Below, one piece after another: positions 1 to 8,047 of a DNA stretch of 64,000 nt. The notes below the pieces were generated by a model, which saw only the letters and a list, made by a program, of their open reading frames with translations, searched no databases and had not been told where the DNA came from. The stretch's first letter is position 1. Each line of letters begins with the position of its first letter. Both the position numbers and the translations under genes were made by a program. The DNA is from Vreelandella rituensis (GTDB lineage Bacteria; Pseudomonadota; Gammaproteobacteria; Pseudomonadales; Halomonadaceae), in contig NZ_QPIJ01000006.1 in NCBI RefSeq assembly GCF_003336665.1, positions 1-64,000 of the forward strand, read 5' to 3'.

Positions 1-323
1 CGAGGCGTCGCGGGGCGCGCAGCGGCTTCGGCAATCGCGGCGGCATCGCGCGCATCATTCTTGTGGCCGAGGACGAACGGCTTGACGGCCTGGGGTGGCA
101 GCAACTCTGTCTCGTGTCCCAAGGCGCGGATTTCTCTCGCCCAGTAGTGCGCTGAACCACATGCCTCCATGGCCACTCGGCAGGGTGGAAGCTGGGAAAG
201 CACCATGCGTAACTGGTCACGCTGAACCAGCTTGCTGAAGATCTTATGACCACGCACGTCCACGGCGTGCAGCTGAAAGACGTGTTTCGCCAGGTCAATA
301 CCGACAATGCTAATCTCGTGCAT
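1..323 (-). CDS. IS110-family recombinase (transposase), 5' part, cut by window edge
   Basis: Reading the minus strand from the ATG at 323 gives about 107 codons beginning MHEISIVGIDLAKHVFQLHA. The frame is open to the window edge, so the C-terminal Ser domain is not visible. The fragment holds the DEDD RuvC-like signature of IS110/IS1111 recombinases: Asp in VGIDLAK, Glu in VAMEACGSAHYW, and the Asp pair in KNDARDAA. These enzymes insert and excise circular intermediates, and recent work shows they are guided by an element-encoded bridge RNA. The IS110 versus IS1111 subgroup cannot be decided from this half. No frame damage is seen here. Confidence 0.9.
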   Translation of the reverse strand, partial: MHEISIVGIDLAKHVFQLHAVDVRGHKIFSKLVQRDQLRMVLSQLPPCRVAMEACGSAHYWAREIRALGHETELLPPQAVKPFVLGHKNDARDAAAIAEAAARPATP

Positions 324-540
324 GGAGGGACCCTCCTCTCAGAATGCCGTCAGTGTTCTGCGCCCGTTAGATGAAGCACTTCTTCATCTTGGCACAGGGG
401 GGCGGGTCCATCCCATTTCCTACCTTGCGGTAGCGACCAGACCCTTCGGCGCTTTACCTTTCGCCAGCATGATCCTGATCTTCCAGAGCGCCGAACTGAG
501 CGAAGCATTCGGCGGTGGGTCTTGACGACCTATTGCAAAC
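324..540. other. Non-coding end of the IS110-family element
   Basis: About 200 bases upstream of the recombinase start hold no convincing gene. They include a strong hairpin, AGATGAAG (369-376) with CTTCATCT (382-389), and other GC-rich inverted segments. In the IS110 subgroup a bridge RNA is encoded in this position, upstream of the recombinase; in IS1111 it lies at the other end. I cannot locate the exact element terminus, so both the bridge RNA and the boundary near 530-540 are inference. Confidence 0.35.
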
Positions 541-620
541 GTAGCGGGTTGGCTACCGCTTTCCCTGGTCAACCGGGCTTGCTTTCACAAGCCTCGTCCT
601 TTAAGGGCGAGGTAGTTGAC
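541..620 (+). mobile_element. Relic right end of an IS605/TnpB-type element (reRNA-like 3' hairpins)
   Basis: Three consecutive hairpins are visible: GTAGC (541-545) with GCTAC (552-556), GGCTTG (576-581) with CAAGCC (588-593), and CCTCG (592-596) with CGAGG (608-612) around CCTTTAAGG. The block ends in GTAGTTGAC. This arrangement closely resembles the right end of TnpB elements, where the 3' part of the reRNA/omega-RNA lies and the guide follows directly downstream. No tnpB coding sequence remains, because the IS110 element occupies the space to the left. Recognition is by pattern only. Confidence 0.45.
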
Positions 621-675
621 CACTTGCTTGTTCCATTCTTGGATTTTCAGCTCTTGGACGTAAAAGCCGTTTTTA

Positions 676-1908
676 TCAGTGATTCTTGACGCGCCAGATT
701 CGCCAGGCAAGAAAACCGATGATCAGCAATCCCAGCGGGCCCAACACCATGGCGGCCAGCATGGGCTGGATGACCACACCCAAGGCACCCAGACTTTTCA
801 AGCCCAGCTGGAAAAGACTGAAAATGTAGTAACTGATCACGATGATCGACAGCCCCTCGACCGCCTTCTGTATCTTGAGCTGACTGCTGGTGCGTTCATT
901 GAGGCTTTGCAGAATCGCCGAGTTCTGCTCCTCGATTTCCACCTGAGCACGGGTTCGCAGCAGGTCGTTGAAACGTGCGACGCTCTCCGCCAGGCTCTCC
1001 TGACGCCGATTGATCGCCGCACAATAATGCACGGTGGGACGGAAACGGCGCAAAATAAAGGTACCCAACGCAGGATGGCCATCAAGACGCTCCTCGCGCA
1101 GCTCTTCAATGCGCGTATTTACGAGCAACGCATAAGCCTCTGTGGCACTGAAACGTTGCCGCGAACGGGCGCCGGAACGCTCGAGCCGGTCGGAAAGTCT
1201 GGAAATGGCTGCCAGCAGCGGCTTTGGGCTAGTGGCGTCACCCTCAGTATTACGATCCGACAGTTTCCCCAGTTCAATCTCGTAATCATGCAGCTCGACG
1301 CTCAACTCCTTGGCCAAGGGCAAGGAAAGCGACGCCATCATGCGATAGGTCTCGATCTCCAGCAGCCTTCGGGTCATGCGTCCCAATCGAAAGTCGTTGA
1401 GCCTGCGGTTCACCAGCAGTAAATGATTGACCCCTTCCGCTGTCAGCCGGAAATCACTCCATACGGTAGCGTCGCCGCCGCCCACCAGGGAGCCGGCAGG
1501 GTCGCCAAAGCCATAGGCCTTCGGCTTGCCTTCCCATTGCTCTTCCGCTTCTACCAGGATCAGGCTGGCGTTTATCAATTCCGCCTGATGCATCTGGGCA
1601 ATATCAGCCAGCAGCGACGGCGGCGCAGGCCATTGCGGCGAATCGGACCGGCGGGGCACCAGCAACGTCAGGGTGAAGAACTCGGTATGCCGTTCCCATT
1701 TGAGCGTATTGCCTTCGAACTCGATGATTTCCTGAGCTGCCTCAATGTCCAGCGGGGTACCGGTCAACTCACCGAGATGGGCGAGAATAGCGTCACCCAC
1801 CCCTTGGTTGTCGAGAAAAGCATAGTGATGCAGGTGGGCCGGTGCTGAAAAACGAACCGAGGGCCGGGCGTGCAGTTCATTGTGCAAACGTTCGCGCTGT
1901 GGGTGCAT
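676..1908 (-). CDS. DUF3422 family membrane protein
   Basis: A protein of about 410 residues, beginning MHPQRERLHNELHARPSVRF, the N-terminal hallmark of DUF3422. I chose the ATG at 1908 over the longer TTG start at 1971 because the family begins at the HPxRxxLHNExHARP motif. The C terminus has two hydrophobic segments (VEGLSIIVISYYIFSLFQLG and MLAAMVLGPLGLLIIGFLAW) ending in a basic tail, so it is likely anchored in the inner membrane with a large soluble N-terminal part. No biochemical function is established for the family. It diverges from the SDR-VKOR fusion gene at 2142. Confidence 0.85.
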   Translation of the reverse strand: MHPQRERLHNELHARPSVRFSAPAHLHHYAFLDNQGVGDAILAHLGELTGTPLDIEAAQEIIEFEGNTLKWERHTEFFTLTLLVPRRSDSPQWPAPPSLLADIAQMHQAELINASLILVEAEEQWEGKPKAYGFGDPAGSLVGGGDATVWSDFRLTAEGVNHLLLVNRRLNDFRLGRMTRRLLEIETYRMMASLSLPLAKELSVELHDYEIELGKLSDRNTEGDATSPKPLLAAISRLSDRLERSGARSRQRFSATEAYALLVNTRIEELREERLDGHPALGTFILRRFRPTVHYCAAINRRQESLAESVARFNDLLRTRAQVEIEEQNSAILQSLNERTSSQLKIQKAVEGLSIIVISYYIFSLFQLGLKSLGALGVVIQPMLAAMVLGPLGLLIIGFLAWRIWRVKNH

Positions 1909-2141
1909 GCGACTGGCTCGAAAAAATTGTTTTGGAAATCCGAGCTTACGGCTTGCCGCCAGGCCAGCCAAGGGGTTGCGACAAATAGCGCCGTTTCATT
2001 GCCGCGCTCTGCCACACACATTTCCCTGTGCCACACTCGAATGGGTGTTTGCTGAATCAATGTTTTCCCGACTAGGTTAAAGGTCAGTTTGTCATTGGTG
2101 TGGGATGTCTTCTCGCCTTACGACATAAAGGATCTCTACTC

Positions 2142-4622
2142 ATGCAGGATAAGAGAAACACGACTCAACACAGGCCCATCGTTATCATCACCGGTGCTGC
2201 CGGTGGCATCGGAACCGCCCTGACCCACAGTTTGAAGCGCGACTACCGGATCATCGGGCTGGACATGAAAGAGGCTGAAGAGGCGGACGAAAGCCATGAA
2301 TTCGACCTTACCTCGCTGGATTCCATCAAGGAGGCCATGGACAAGATAGCCGACCGTCACGGCAGGGACATCGCCGCGGTCGTGCATCTGGCGGCCTACT
2401 TCGACTTTACCGGTGAAGAGTCGCCTCTCTATGACAAGGTCAATGTGCAGGGTACCAGCAACCTCTTGACGGCTCTGCAAGACATGAACGTGGACAGGTT
2501 CATCTACTCCAGCACCATGCTGGTTCACAAGCCTCAGATACCCGGCAGAAAGATCACCGAGCACACCCCCATTGCGCCTACCTGGGCCTACCCGAAATCG
2601 AAGGCCGACACCGAAGCGGTCATACGCGAACAGGCGGGCGACATGCCCTACACCCTGCTGCGACTGGCCGGGATGTACGATGAAAGCCACTGCGTACCCA
2701 CCTTGTCGCATCAGATTGCGCGCATTTACGAAGACTCCTTTAAAAGTCACCTCTACTCAGGCAACACCGGCGCCGGCCAGGCATGTATCCACCAGGAAGA
2801 CATGATCGATGCCTTCCGCCGCACCATCGACAGGCGCCACGACCTGCCCCGGGAGAACGAGATTCTCGTCGGTGAGCCGCATTGCGTGAGTTACGAGGCG
2901 CTGCAGAACCGGATTGGCGAGCTGATTCACGGCAAGGAACACTGGAAGACCCTTTCAGTGCCAAAGCCGCTCGCCAAGACCGGCGCCTTGCTCGAGGAAA
3001 AAAGCGAGCCCTTGATACCGGACGATTTCGACAAGGGTGAGAAGCCGTTCATACGGCCCTTCATGATCGATATGGCTGACGATCACTATGAGTTGAACAT
3101 CAATCGTGCGCGCAAGCAGCTCGGCTGGGAGCCGCGCCATGAGTTATACGACAAGCTCGAGGATATCGTTGCCAACCTGCTGAAGGACCCGCGTGGCTGG
3201 TACGAGGCCAACGGCATCACGCCACCGGACTGGATGGAGGAAGCCAGCGAAAAGGGCCGCAACGCCGAGACCGTACTCGAACAGCATCAGCAGCAGTACC
3301 AGCGCGAGCATTTCCGCACGCTCTGGGCGCATTTTTTCAACATGGGCCTGGGCGCCTGGCTGGTCACCTCTCCTTCGATACTCGGCTATACCAGCAGCGC
3401 CATGAGCTTCAGCGACATGGCCGCAGGGCTTCTGTTGGTGATATTCGGCTTTATGTCACTCTCCTGGCGTCACAGCTGGGCTCGCTGGGTATGCGCGGTG
3501 GTGGGGGTATGGCTGCTGTTCGCGCCGCTTCTCTTCTGGACCGAAAGCGCGGCGGCTTATCTCAACGGCACTGTGACCGGGATGCTGGCGATCGGCTTTT
3601 CCGCCGTGGTGCGACCCTCTCCCGGCATTTCACCGGCGGCGGCCACCACAGGCCCCACCATGCCACCCGGCTGGAACAATAATCCTTCCAGCTGGTTCCA
3701 GCGCATGCCGATCATCTTGCTGGCCTTGGTGGGGTTCTTCATCTCGCGTTACCTGGCGGCTTATCAGCTGGGGCACATCGATGCCGTCTGGGACCCGTTC
3801 TTTGCCGGCACTCGGGAAGGGCTCAACGGAACCGAAGACATCATCACCTCATCGGCTTCAAAGGCCTGGCCGATTCCCGATGCCGGCCTGGGTGGCATCG
3901 TCTACATGCTGGAAATCCTTATCGGGCTTATCGGCACCAGTCAGCGCTGGCGCACCATGCCCTGGGTCGTTGCCTCGTTCGGTGTCTTGATCGTGCCGTT
4001 AGGTGTGGTCTCGGTGACCTTCATCATCATTCAGCCGATCCTCATCGGCACTTGGTGCACGCTATGCCTGATACAGGCCGGGGCGATGCTGTTGCAGATC
4101 GCCTATGCCTTCAATGAATTCGTCGCAACCGGCGAGTTTCTCAAGCGGCGTTATCGTGCCGGGGCACCGATGCTCAAGATATTCTTTACCGGCGATACCG
4201 ACGAAGGTGAGCGCGAACCCATGCAAGACGACTTTCACCGCAGCCCGCTGGCTATCGCTCGGGATGCCCTGCAAACCGGGGTCACCCTCCCCTGGAACCT
4301 AGGGCTAGCCATTGCGATCGGCATCTGGCTGATGTTTACCCGGCTGACCCTCGGCAATGAAGGCGGCCTAGCCAACTGGGATCACTTGCTCGGCGCCCTG
4401 ATCATTACCGTGTCGATCATCGCCTTGGCGGAGTCGGCGCGCCCGATACGCTGGCTGTTGATTGCGTTAGGCGCCATGCTGTGCCTGGTGCCCTTCCTGC
4501 ATGACGCCAGCACAGCTGCGTTGATCAATAGCCTTGTCTGCGGGGTTGCGGTCATTGCGCTGAGCGTGCGTTGCGGGCCGATCCATGGCCGCTACGGCAG
4601 CTGGAGCAGGCTGTTGGTATAG
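2142..4622 (+). CDS. SDR (NAD-dependent epimerase) - SPW - VKOR-like membrane fusion protein
   Basis: An 826-residue multidomain protein. The ATG at 2142 follows AAAGGA and precedes the first conserved strand. Residues about 12-330 form an extended SDR fold: glycine motif GAAGGIG near residue 18 and catalytic YPKSK (Y150, K154). Near residue 390 a membrane region begins with an SPW-type repeat (LGAWLVTSPS). A VKOR-like domain follows (about 515-660) with CxxC at C639/C642 (WCTLC), then further SPW-like helices at the C terminus. The extramembrane loop where VKOR enzymes carry their second, shuttle cysteine pair (around NGTEDIITSSASKAWPIPDAG) has no Cys. Either the redox partner is different, or the domain is no longer a classical quinone-coupled oxidase. 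Substrate unknown. Confidence 0.8.
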   Translation: MQDKRNTTQHRPIVIITGAAGGIGTALTHSLKRDYRIIGLDMKEAEEADESHEFDLTSLDSIKEAMDKIADRHGRDIAAVVHLAAYFDFTGEESPLYDKVNVQGTSNLLTALQDMNVDRFIYSSTMLVHKPQIPGRKITEHTPIAPTWAYPKSKADTEAVIREQAGDMPYTLLRLAGMYDESHCVPTLSHQIARIYEDSFKSHLYSGNTGAGQACIHQEDMIDAFRRTIDRRHDLPRENEILVGEPHCVSYEALQNRIGELIHGKEHWKTLSVPKPLAKTGALLEEKSEPLIPDDFDKGEKPFIRPFMIDMADDHYELNINRARKQLGWEPRHELYDKLEDIVANLLKDPRGWYEANGITPPDWMEEASEKGRNAETVLEQHQQQYQREHFRTLWAHFFNMGLGAWLVTSPSILGYTSSAMSFSDMAAGLLLVIFGFMSLSWRHSWARWVCAVVGVWLLFAPLLFWTESAAAYLNGTVTGMLAIGFSAVVRPSPGISPAAATTGPTMPPGWNNNPSSWFQRMPIILLALVGFFISRYLAAYQLGHIDAVWDPFFAGTREGLNGTEDIITSSASKAWPIPDAGLGGIVYMLEILIGLIGTSQRWRTMPWVVASFGVLIVPLGVVSVTFIIIQPILIGTWCTLCLIQAGAMLLQIAYAFNEFVATGEFLKRRYRAGAPMLKIFFTGDTDEGEREPMQDDFHRSPLAIARDALQTGVTLPWNLGLAIAIGIWLMFTRLTLGNEGGLANWDHLLGALIITVSIIALAESARPIRWLLIALGAMLCLVPFLHDASTAALINSLVCGVAVIALSVRCGPIHGRYGSWSRLLV

Positions 4623-4646
4623 GCGTTTCCATCCACTCCGGTAGCG

Positions 4647-6065
4647 TCAGACCGATTGATAGGGGTCAGGTACCGTAGGGAAACGCGCTGGATGGGCTTG
4701 CATGAATGCATGGCAGGCACGCAGGACGCGCACATCGTCATGCTTGCCGCCAGCCAGTTGAAAGCCCACCGGAAGGCCGGTATCGGTGAAGCCGCAAGGT
4801 ACCGATGCCGCCGGTTGCTGACTCAAGTTGAAAGGATAGGAAAACGGCGCCCACTCTTCCCAGCCCTGCATGTCGCTGCCGGGCGGCACATTATGATTGA
4901 GCTCGAAAGGTTCGATCGCCACAGAGGGTGTCATCAGAAGGTGGTACTTCTGGTTGAAGTGCTCGAGCTGTTCGGTCAACCGCGCCCGGGCGCGCAAGGC
5001 GCGAAACAAATCCCCCGCGCCCCACTCCTGCGCTCGGCGTGCATCGGTGATCATGCCGGGGTCGAGTTGTTGGCGCGCCTTTTCGTCTAGCTCTTCCCAC
5101 ATGACAAGCGAAGCGGTGTACCAAAGCTTGCGGAAGGTATCCAGCGGTGATATCTCGAACTCGGGGGTCACCTCCACCACCTCGGCCCCGAGCGCCGCCA
5201 GTTTGTCGGCAGCCTCGCGGACGCGGGCGGCGACCTGCTTATCCACCCGGGCGTACCCCAAGGTCGGCGAATAGGCGATACGCAGGCCGCGCAGCCCCCT
5301 ACTGATCTCTTCGCCCCAATCGTCGGGCTGCCCGCGCATTGCATAGGGGTCGCGGTAGTCGTAACGCCCGATCACATTGAGCATGCTTACCGCATCGCCC
5401 ACGGTGCGGGTCAAAGGACCGATATGCGAAAGAGTAGGCTCCTTGGCCGGTGGCCATTGAGGCGTCCAGCCATAGGTGGGTTTGAACCCGAACACCCCGC
5501 TAAAAGCCGCGGGTATTCGAATCGAGCCACCCGAATCGCCTCCTTGATGCAGCACACCCATATTGAGAGCCGCCGCCACAGCTGCCCCACCGGAAGAGCC
5601 GCCTGCCGTCAAGCGGGTATCCCAAGGGTTGGCGGTAGCCCCGAAGACTCGGTTATCGGTCACCCCTTTCCAGCCGAACTCCGAGGTATTGGTCTTCCCC
5701 AGAATTACCGCCCCCGCTTCTCGTAACATCCTGGCGGGTGGCGCATCCCGTTCACAAGGCGTGTCCGGCACGGTCAGAGAGCCTTGGCGTGCCGGCATCC
5801 CGGCGACTTCGGTCAAGTCCTTGAGCGATACCGGCACCCCATCAATGGGGCTCAATGGCCGCCCTTACCCCCAGCGCCGAGCCGACGCATGCGCTGCGGC
5901 TTGCGCCCCTTCACGGTCGACATGCACGTAGGCATTGACCTTGTCGTTGTAGCGGTCGATACGCTCAAGTGCTGCCCGCGCGACTTCGAGCGGAGAAGCT
6001 TCGCGTGACTCGAAAAGCTCACGCAGGCACTGAGCATTCATCATTCCCAGGTCGCTATCGCTCAC
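4647..6065 (-). pseudogene. Amidase-signature hydrolase interrupted by an in-frame TAA
   Basis: The reading frame from the ATG at 6065 (MSDSDLGMMNAQCLRELFES) runs 66 codons to a TAA at 5867-5865. It then continues in the same frame as PLSPIDGVPVSLKDL through to the normal amidase C terminus at 4647. Typical family members read through here with a charged residue, so one base change probably created the stop. The amidase catalytic residues are all present downstream: Lys in SLKDL, cis-Ser in TAGGSSGG, and Ser nucleophile in GDSGGSIR. A shorter protein could start at TTG or GTG codons after the stop but would lack the first helices. It could also be a sequencing error or a suppressed stop. Confidence 0.75.
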
Positions 6066-6194
6066 ATGACCTCCCTTCGTTCAATGAGACTGGCTGACAC
6101 CTCGGTGAAACTTCAGGTTAGGACAAACTCGTCCCGCCTCGCAAAAAGCGGGATATCTCTAGGACGAGCGTTAGCAGGTAAATGTCTGACAATC

Positions 6195-6214
6195 ATGTAA
6201 GACATGGCTTACAT
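6195..6214. promoter_or_regulatory. Inverted repeat, candidate operator between amidase and lipoprotein
   Basis: ATGTAAG (6195-6201) and CTTACAT (6208-6214) form a perfect 7-bp inverted repeat with a 6-bp spacer, the geometry of a dimeric repressor site. It lies between the divergent amidase (start 6065) and lipoprotein (start 6348) genes. A second nested inverted repeat, CTCGTCC/GGACGAG around CCCGC/GCGGG, is at about 6127-6168. The cognate regulator is not identifiable. Confidence 0.35.
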
Positions 6215-6347
6215 ACAGCAAAGTGCTTTTTCTTTACGCTTCGCGAGCTTCGCAAACTAGCAGAACCTTGAAAATGACGGAGCACAGCGCGTGCCTCGGT
6301 CTTTTTGTGGTCAATGCTGGACTTCAAGATCGACAAGGGAACGAAAC

Positions 6348-6860
6348 ATGAAAATGCTAAAAATTGCCGCTGCCGTAAGCAGTCTCGCCATAATGACTGG
6401 CTGTGCCAGCATCGTGGGAGAAAAAGAGCAAACGGTCACCATTAACAGCACTCCCTCTAATGCTGAGGTGATGATTACCGATGAGCGCAGCTTGCAAGTT
6501 CATTCAGGCCAGACACCGACTACCGTGCAACTGAAAAAATCGGATGGCTCTTATTTCGGTGGCAAGAGCTATACCGTTGAGATCAGCAAGAATGGCTATG
6601 AGAGCCGGACCATGATGATCAACGCAACGCCAAACGGTTGGTATATTGGCGGCAATCTAATCTTCGGTGGTTTGATTGGCTGGCTGATTGTGGACCCACT
6701 GACAGGCTCTATGTACAACCTTTCTCCCGATACATTGAATACCACACTGGGTGAAAGTGTCGCTACGAGCGATCAAGGTAATAGCGAAATCACCCTGGTT
6801 TTGTTGGAAGACGTTCCGGCGGAATTTAAAGAAGACATGCAATACATTGGAAAAATCTGA
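6348..6860 (+). CDS. Small outer-membrane-type lipoprotein
   Basis: The 170-residue protein from ATG 6348 (preceded by AAGGGA) starts MKMLKIAAAVSSLAIMTGCA, a signal peptide with lipobox MTGC. I prefer this start to the upstream in-frame ATG at 6291, which would bury the signal. The middle (TVTINSTPSNAEVMITDE...GYESRTMMI) resembles PEGA-like surface domains. A hydrophobic glycine-rich stretch (GNLIFGGLIGWLIVDPLTGSMY) follows. Its base composition is more AT-rich than its neighbours. Function not known. Confidence 0.75.
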   Translation: MKMLKIAAAVSSLAIMTGCASIVGEKEQTVTINSTPSNAEVMITDERSLQVHSGQTPTTVQLKKSDGSYFGGKSYTVEISKNGYESRTMMINATPNGWYIGGNLIFGGLIGWLIVDPLTGSMYNLSPDTLNTTLGESVATSDQGNSEITLVLLEDVPAEFKEDMQYIGKI

Positions 6861-6867
6861 TTGAGCT

Positions 6868-6892
6868 CCAGCGTCACCACATGTGGCGCTGG
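6868..6892 (+). terminator. Stem-loop after the lipoprotein gene
   Basis: CCAGCG (6868-6873) pairs with CGCTGG (6887-6892), with an inner CAC/GTG. It begins 8 bases after the stop codon. There is no clear T tract, so it is a stabilising hairpin or a weak terminator. Confidence 0.45.
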
Positions 6893-7023
6893 AATAATCA
6901 ATTCAGTATAAGCAATCGTTTCTCTGCTACTGACTAACCGAGCTTTTCCTTAGCCTTTTACAAATATCAAAGTGCTGAGTCCCTACCAAATTTATAGTTT
7001 AAACTTTCCTGACGATTCCCCAT

Positions 7024-7050
7024 AAAAAACGGCCGGCAAAGTGCCGACCG
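7024..7050 (-). terminator. Rho-independent terminator of the 47-aa ORF
   Basis: On the minus strand, CGGTCGGCA pairs with TGCCGGCCG around a CTT loop, followed by six T residues. It sits 26 bases beyond the stop of the small ORF at 7076-7219, which supports that ORF as a real transcription unit. Confidence 0.85.
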
Positions 7051-7075
7051 CTATTACTGCTCTTAATAAACCACC

Positions 7076-7219
7076 TTACTGGTTTTTGCCATTACCTTGC
7101 GCGCAGTCGAAGTGGTGTTCTATGGCATCATGGGCTTCGCGCTGTATCCGTGCCTGGTTGGCCCAGAATTTCAACACATACGTATCGTGAGAATGATATT
7201 GCAGTTGTGAATTCGTCAT
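7076..7219 (-). CDS. Small hypothetical protein, 47 aa
   Basis: The ATG at 7219 is preceded by a good Shine-Dalgarno (CAGGAG, about 8 bases upstream) and opens a 47-codon frame beginning MTNSQLQYHSHDTYVLKFWA. The protein is rich in His and Gln, has one Cys near the C terminus, and has no signal or membrane segment. It is followed by an intrinsic terminator, so it looks like a monocistronic gene. It diverges from the ABC exporter operon. I do not recognise a family. Confidence 0.6.
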   Translation of the reverse strand: MTNSQLQYHSHDTYVLKFWANQARIQREAHDAIEHHFDCAQGNGKNQ

Positions 7220-7381
7220 TTAGGTTACTCCTGATAAACCATACCTACCCAACATAGGCGCATTTTTGCTGCAACGCAGCATAATTTTAGTGAGGAAGGC
7301 TCGCCCTACCGGCTTTTTCCCCCTAAAGTTATTGATTTTCATTTAAAATGAAGTATTGAAAAATATTTCCAAGGAGGCCCC

Positions 7382-8047
7382 ATGTTGAACTTTCATCAGG
7401 TATATAAAGCCTATGCCACCCCACAGGGGCCTCTTAGGGTGCTGGACGGTGTCGATATGACGTTGGAGAAAGGCCAAAGTCTGGCGCTGATGGGTGAGTC
7501 AGGCAGCGGCAAGTCGACGTTGCTACACCTGGCCGCTGGGCTGGACTTGCCGGATGCAGGGAAGATAACTTTCCAGGGAACCTCCATCGCAACGCTGGAT
7601 GAGCCAGGCCGAGCCCGTTTGCGCCGTCAGTCGCTGGGTCTGGTATTCCAGCAGTTCCACCTGGTGCCGAGTTTGAATGCCTCGGACAACCTGCGGCTTC
7701 AGGCACGCCTGGCCGGTCGCGAGGACCCCGCCTGGACGCGCCATCTCGTCGAGCGGCTGGGACTTAGCGGGCTTGAGCAACGTTACCCGGAACAACTTTC
7801 CGGCGGCCAGCAGCAGCGTCTGGCGATCGGCCGCGCCCTGGCGCCACGCCCTGCGCTGTTGCTGGCCGACGAGCCCACCGGCAATCTGGATGAAACCAGC
7901 GCCAAGGAAGTGCTGATGCTGATGCTCGAACTGGTGCAGGAAAGCGGTAGCGCCCTGCTTCTGGTCACTCATAGCCCACAGGTCGCCGCCCCGCTGGACC
8001 GTTGTTTGAAGCTTACTCGAGGCCATCTGGCGGAGCCTGCCGCATGA
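7382..8047 (+). CDS. ABC exporter ATP-binding protein (LolD/MacB/YbbA class)
   Basis: A 221-residue ATPase. Walker A is GESGSGKST (about residue 38), the signature is [15 protein letters not shown] and Walker B is [12 protein letters not shown]. The DEPTGNLD form is typical of the LolD/MacB/YbbA group, which energises FtsX-type permeases. A strong AAGGAGG precedes the start. Its stop overlaps the permease start by 4 bases (ATGA), so the two are translationally coupled and should form one transporter. Confidence 0.92.
   Translation: MLNFHQVYKAYATPQGPLRVLDGVDMTLEKGQSLALMGESGSGKSTLLHLAAGLDLPDAGKITFQGTSIATLDEPGRARLRRQSLGLVFQQFHLVPSLNASDNLRLQARLAGREDPAWTRHLVERLGLSGLEQRYPEQLSGGQQQRLAIGRALAPRPALLLADEPTGNLDETSAKEVLMLMLELVQESGSALLLVTHSPQVAAPLDRCLKLTRGHLAEPAA

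Noticed and set aside
679-1848. Open plus-strand frames over the DUF3422 gene
   Set aside because: The minus-strand frame matches a known family over its full length; the plus frames are shadows.
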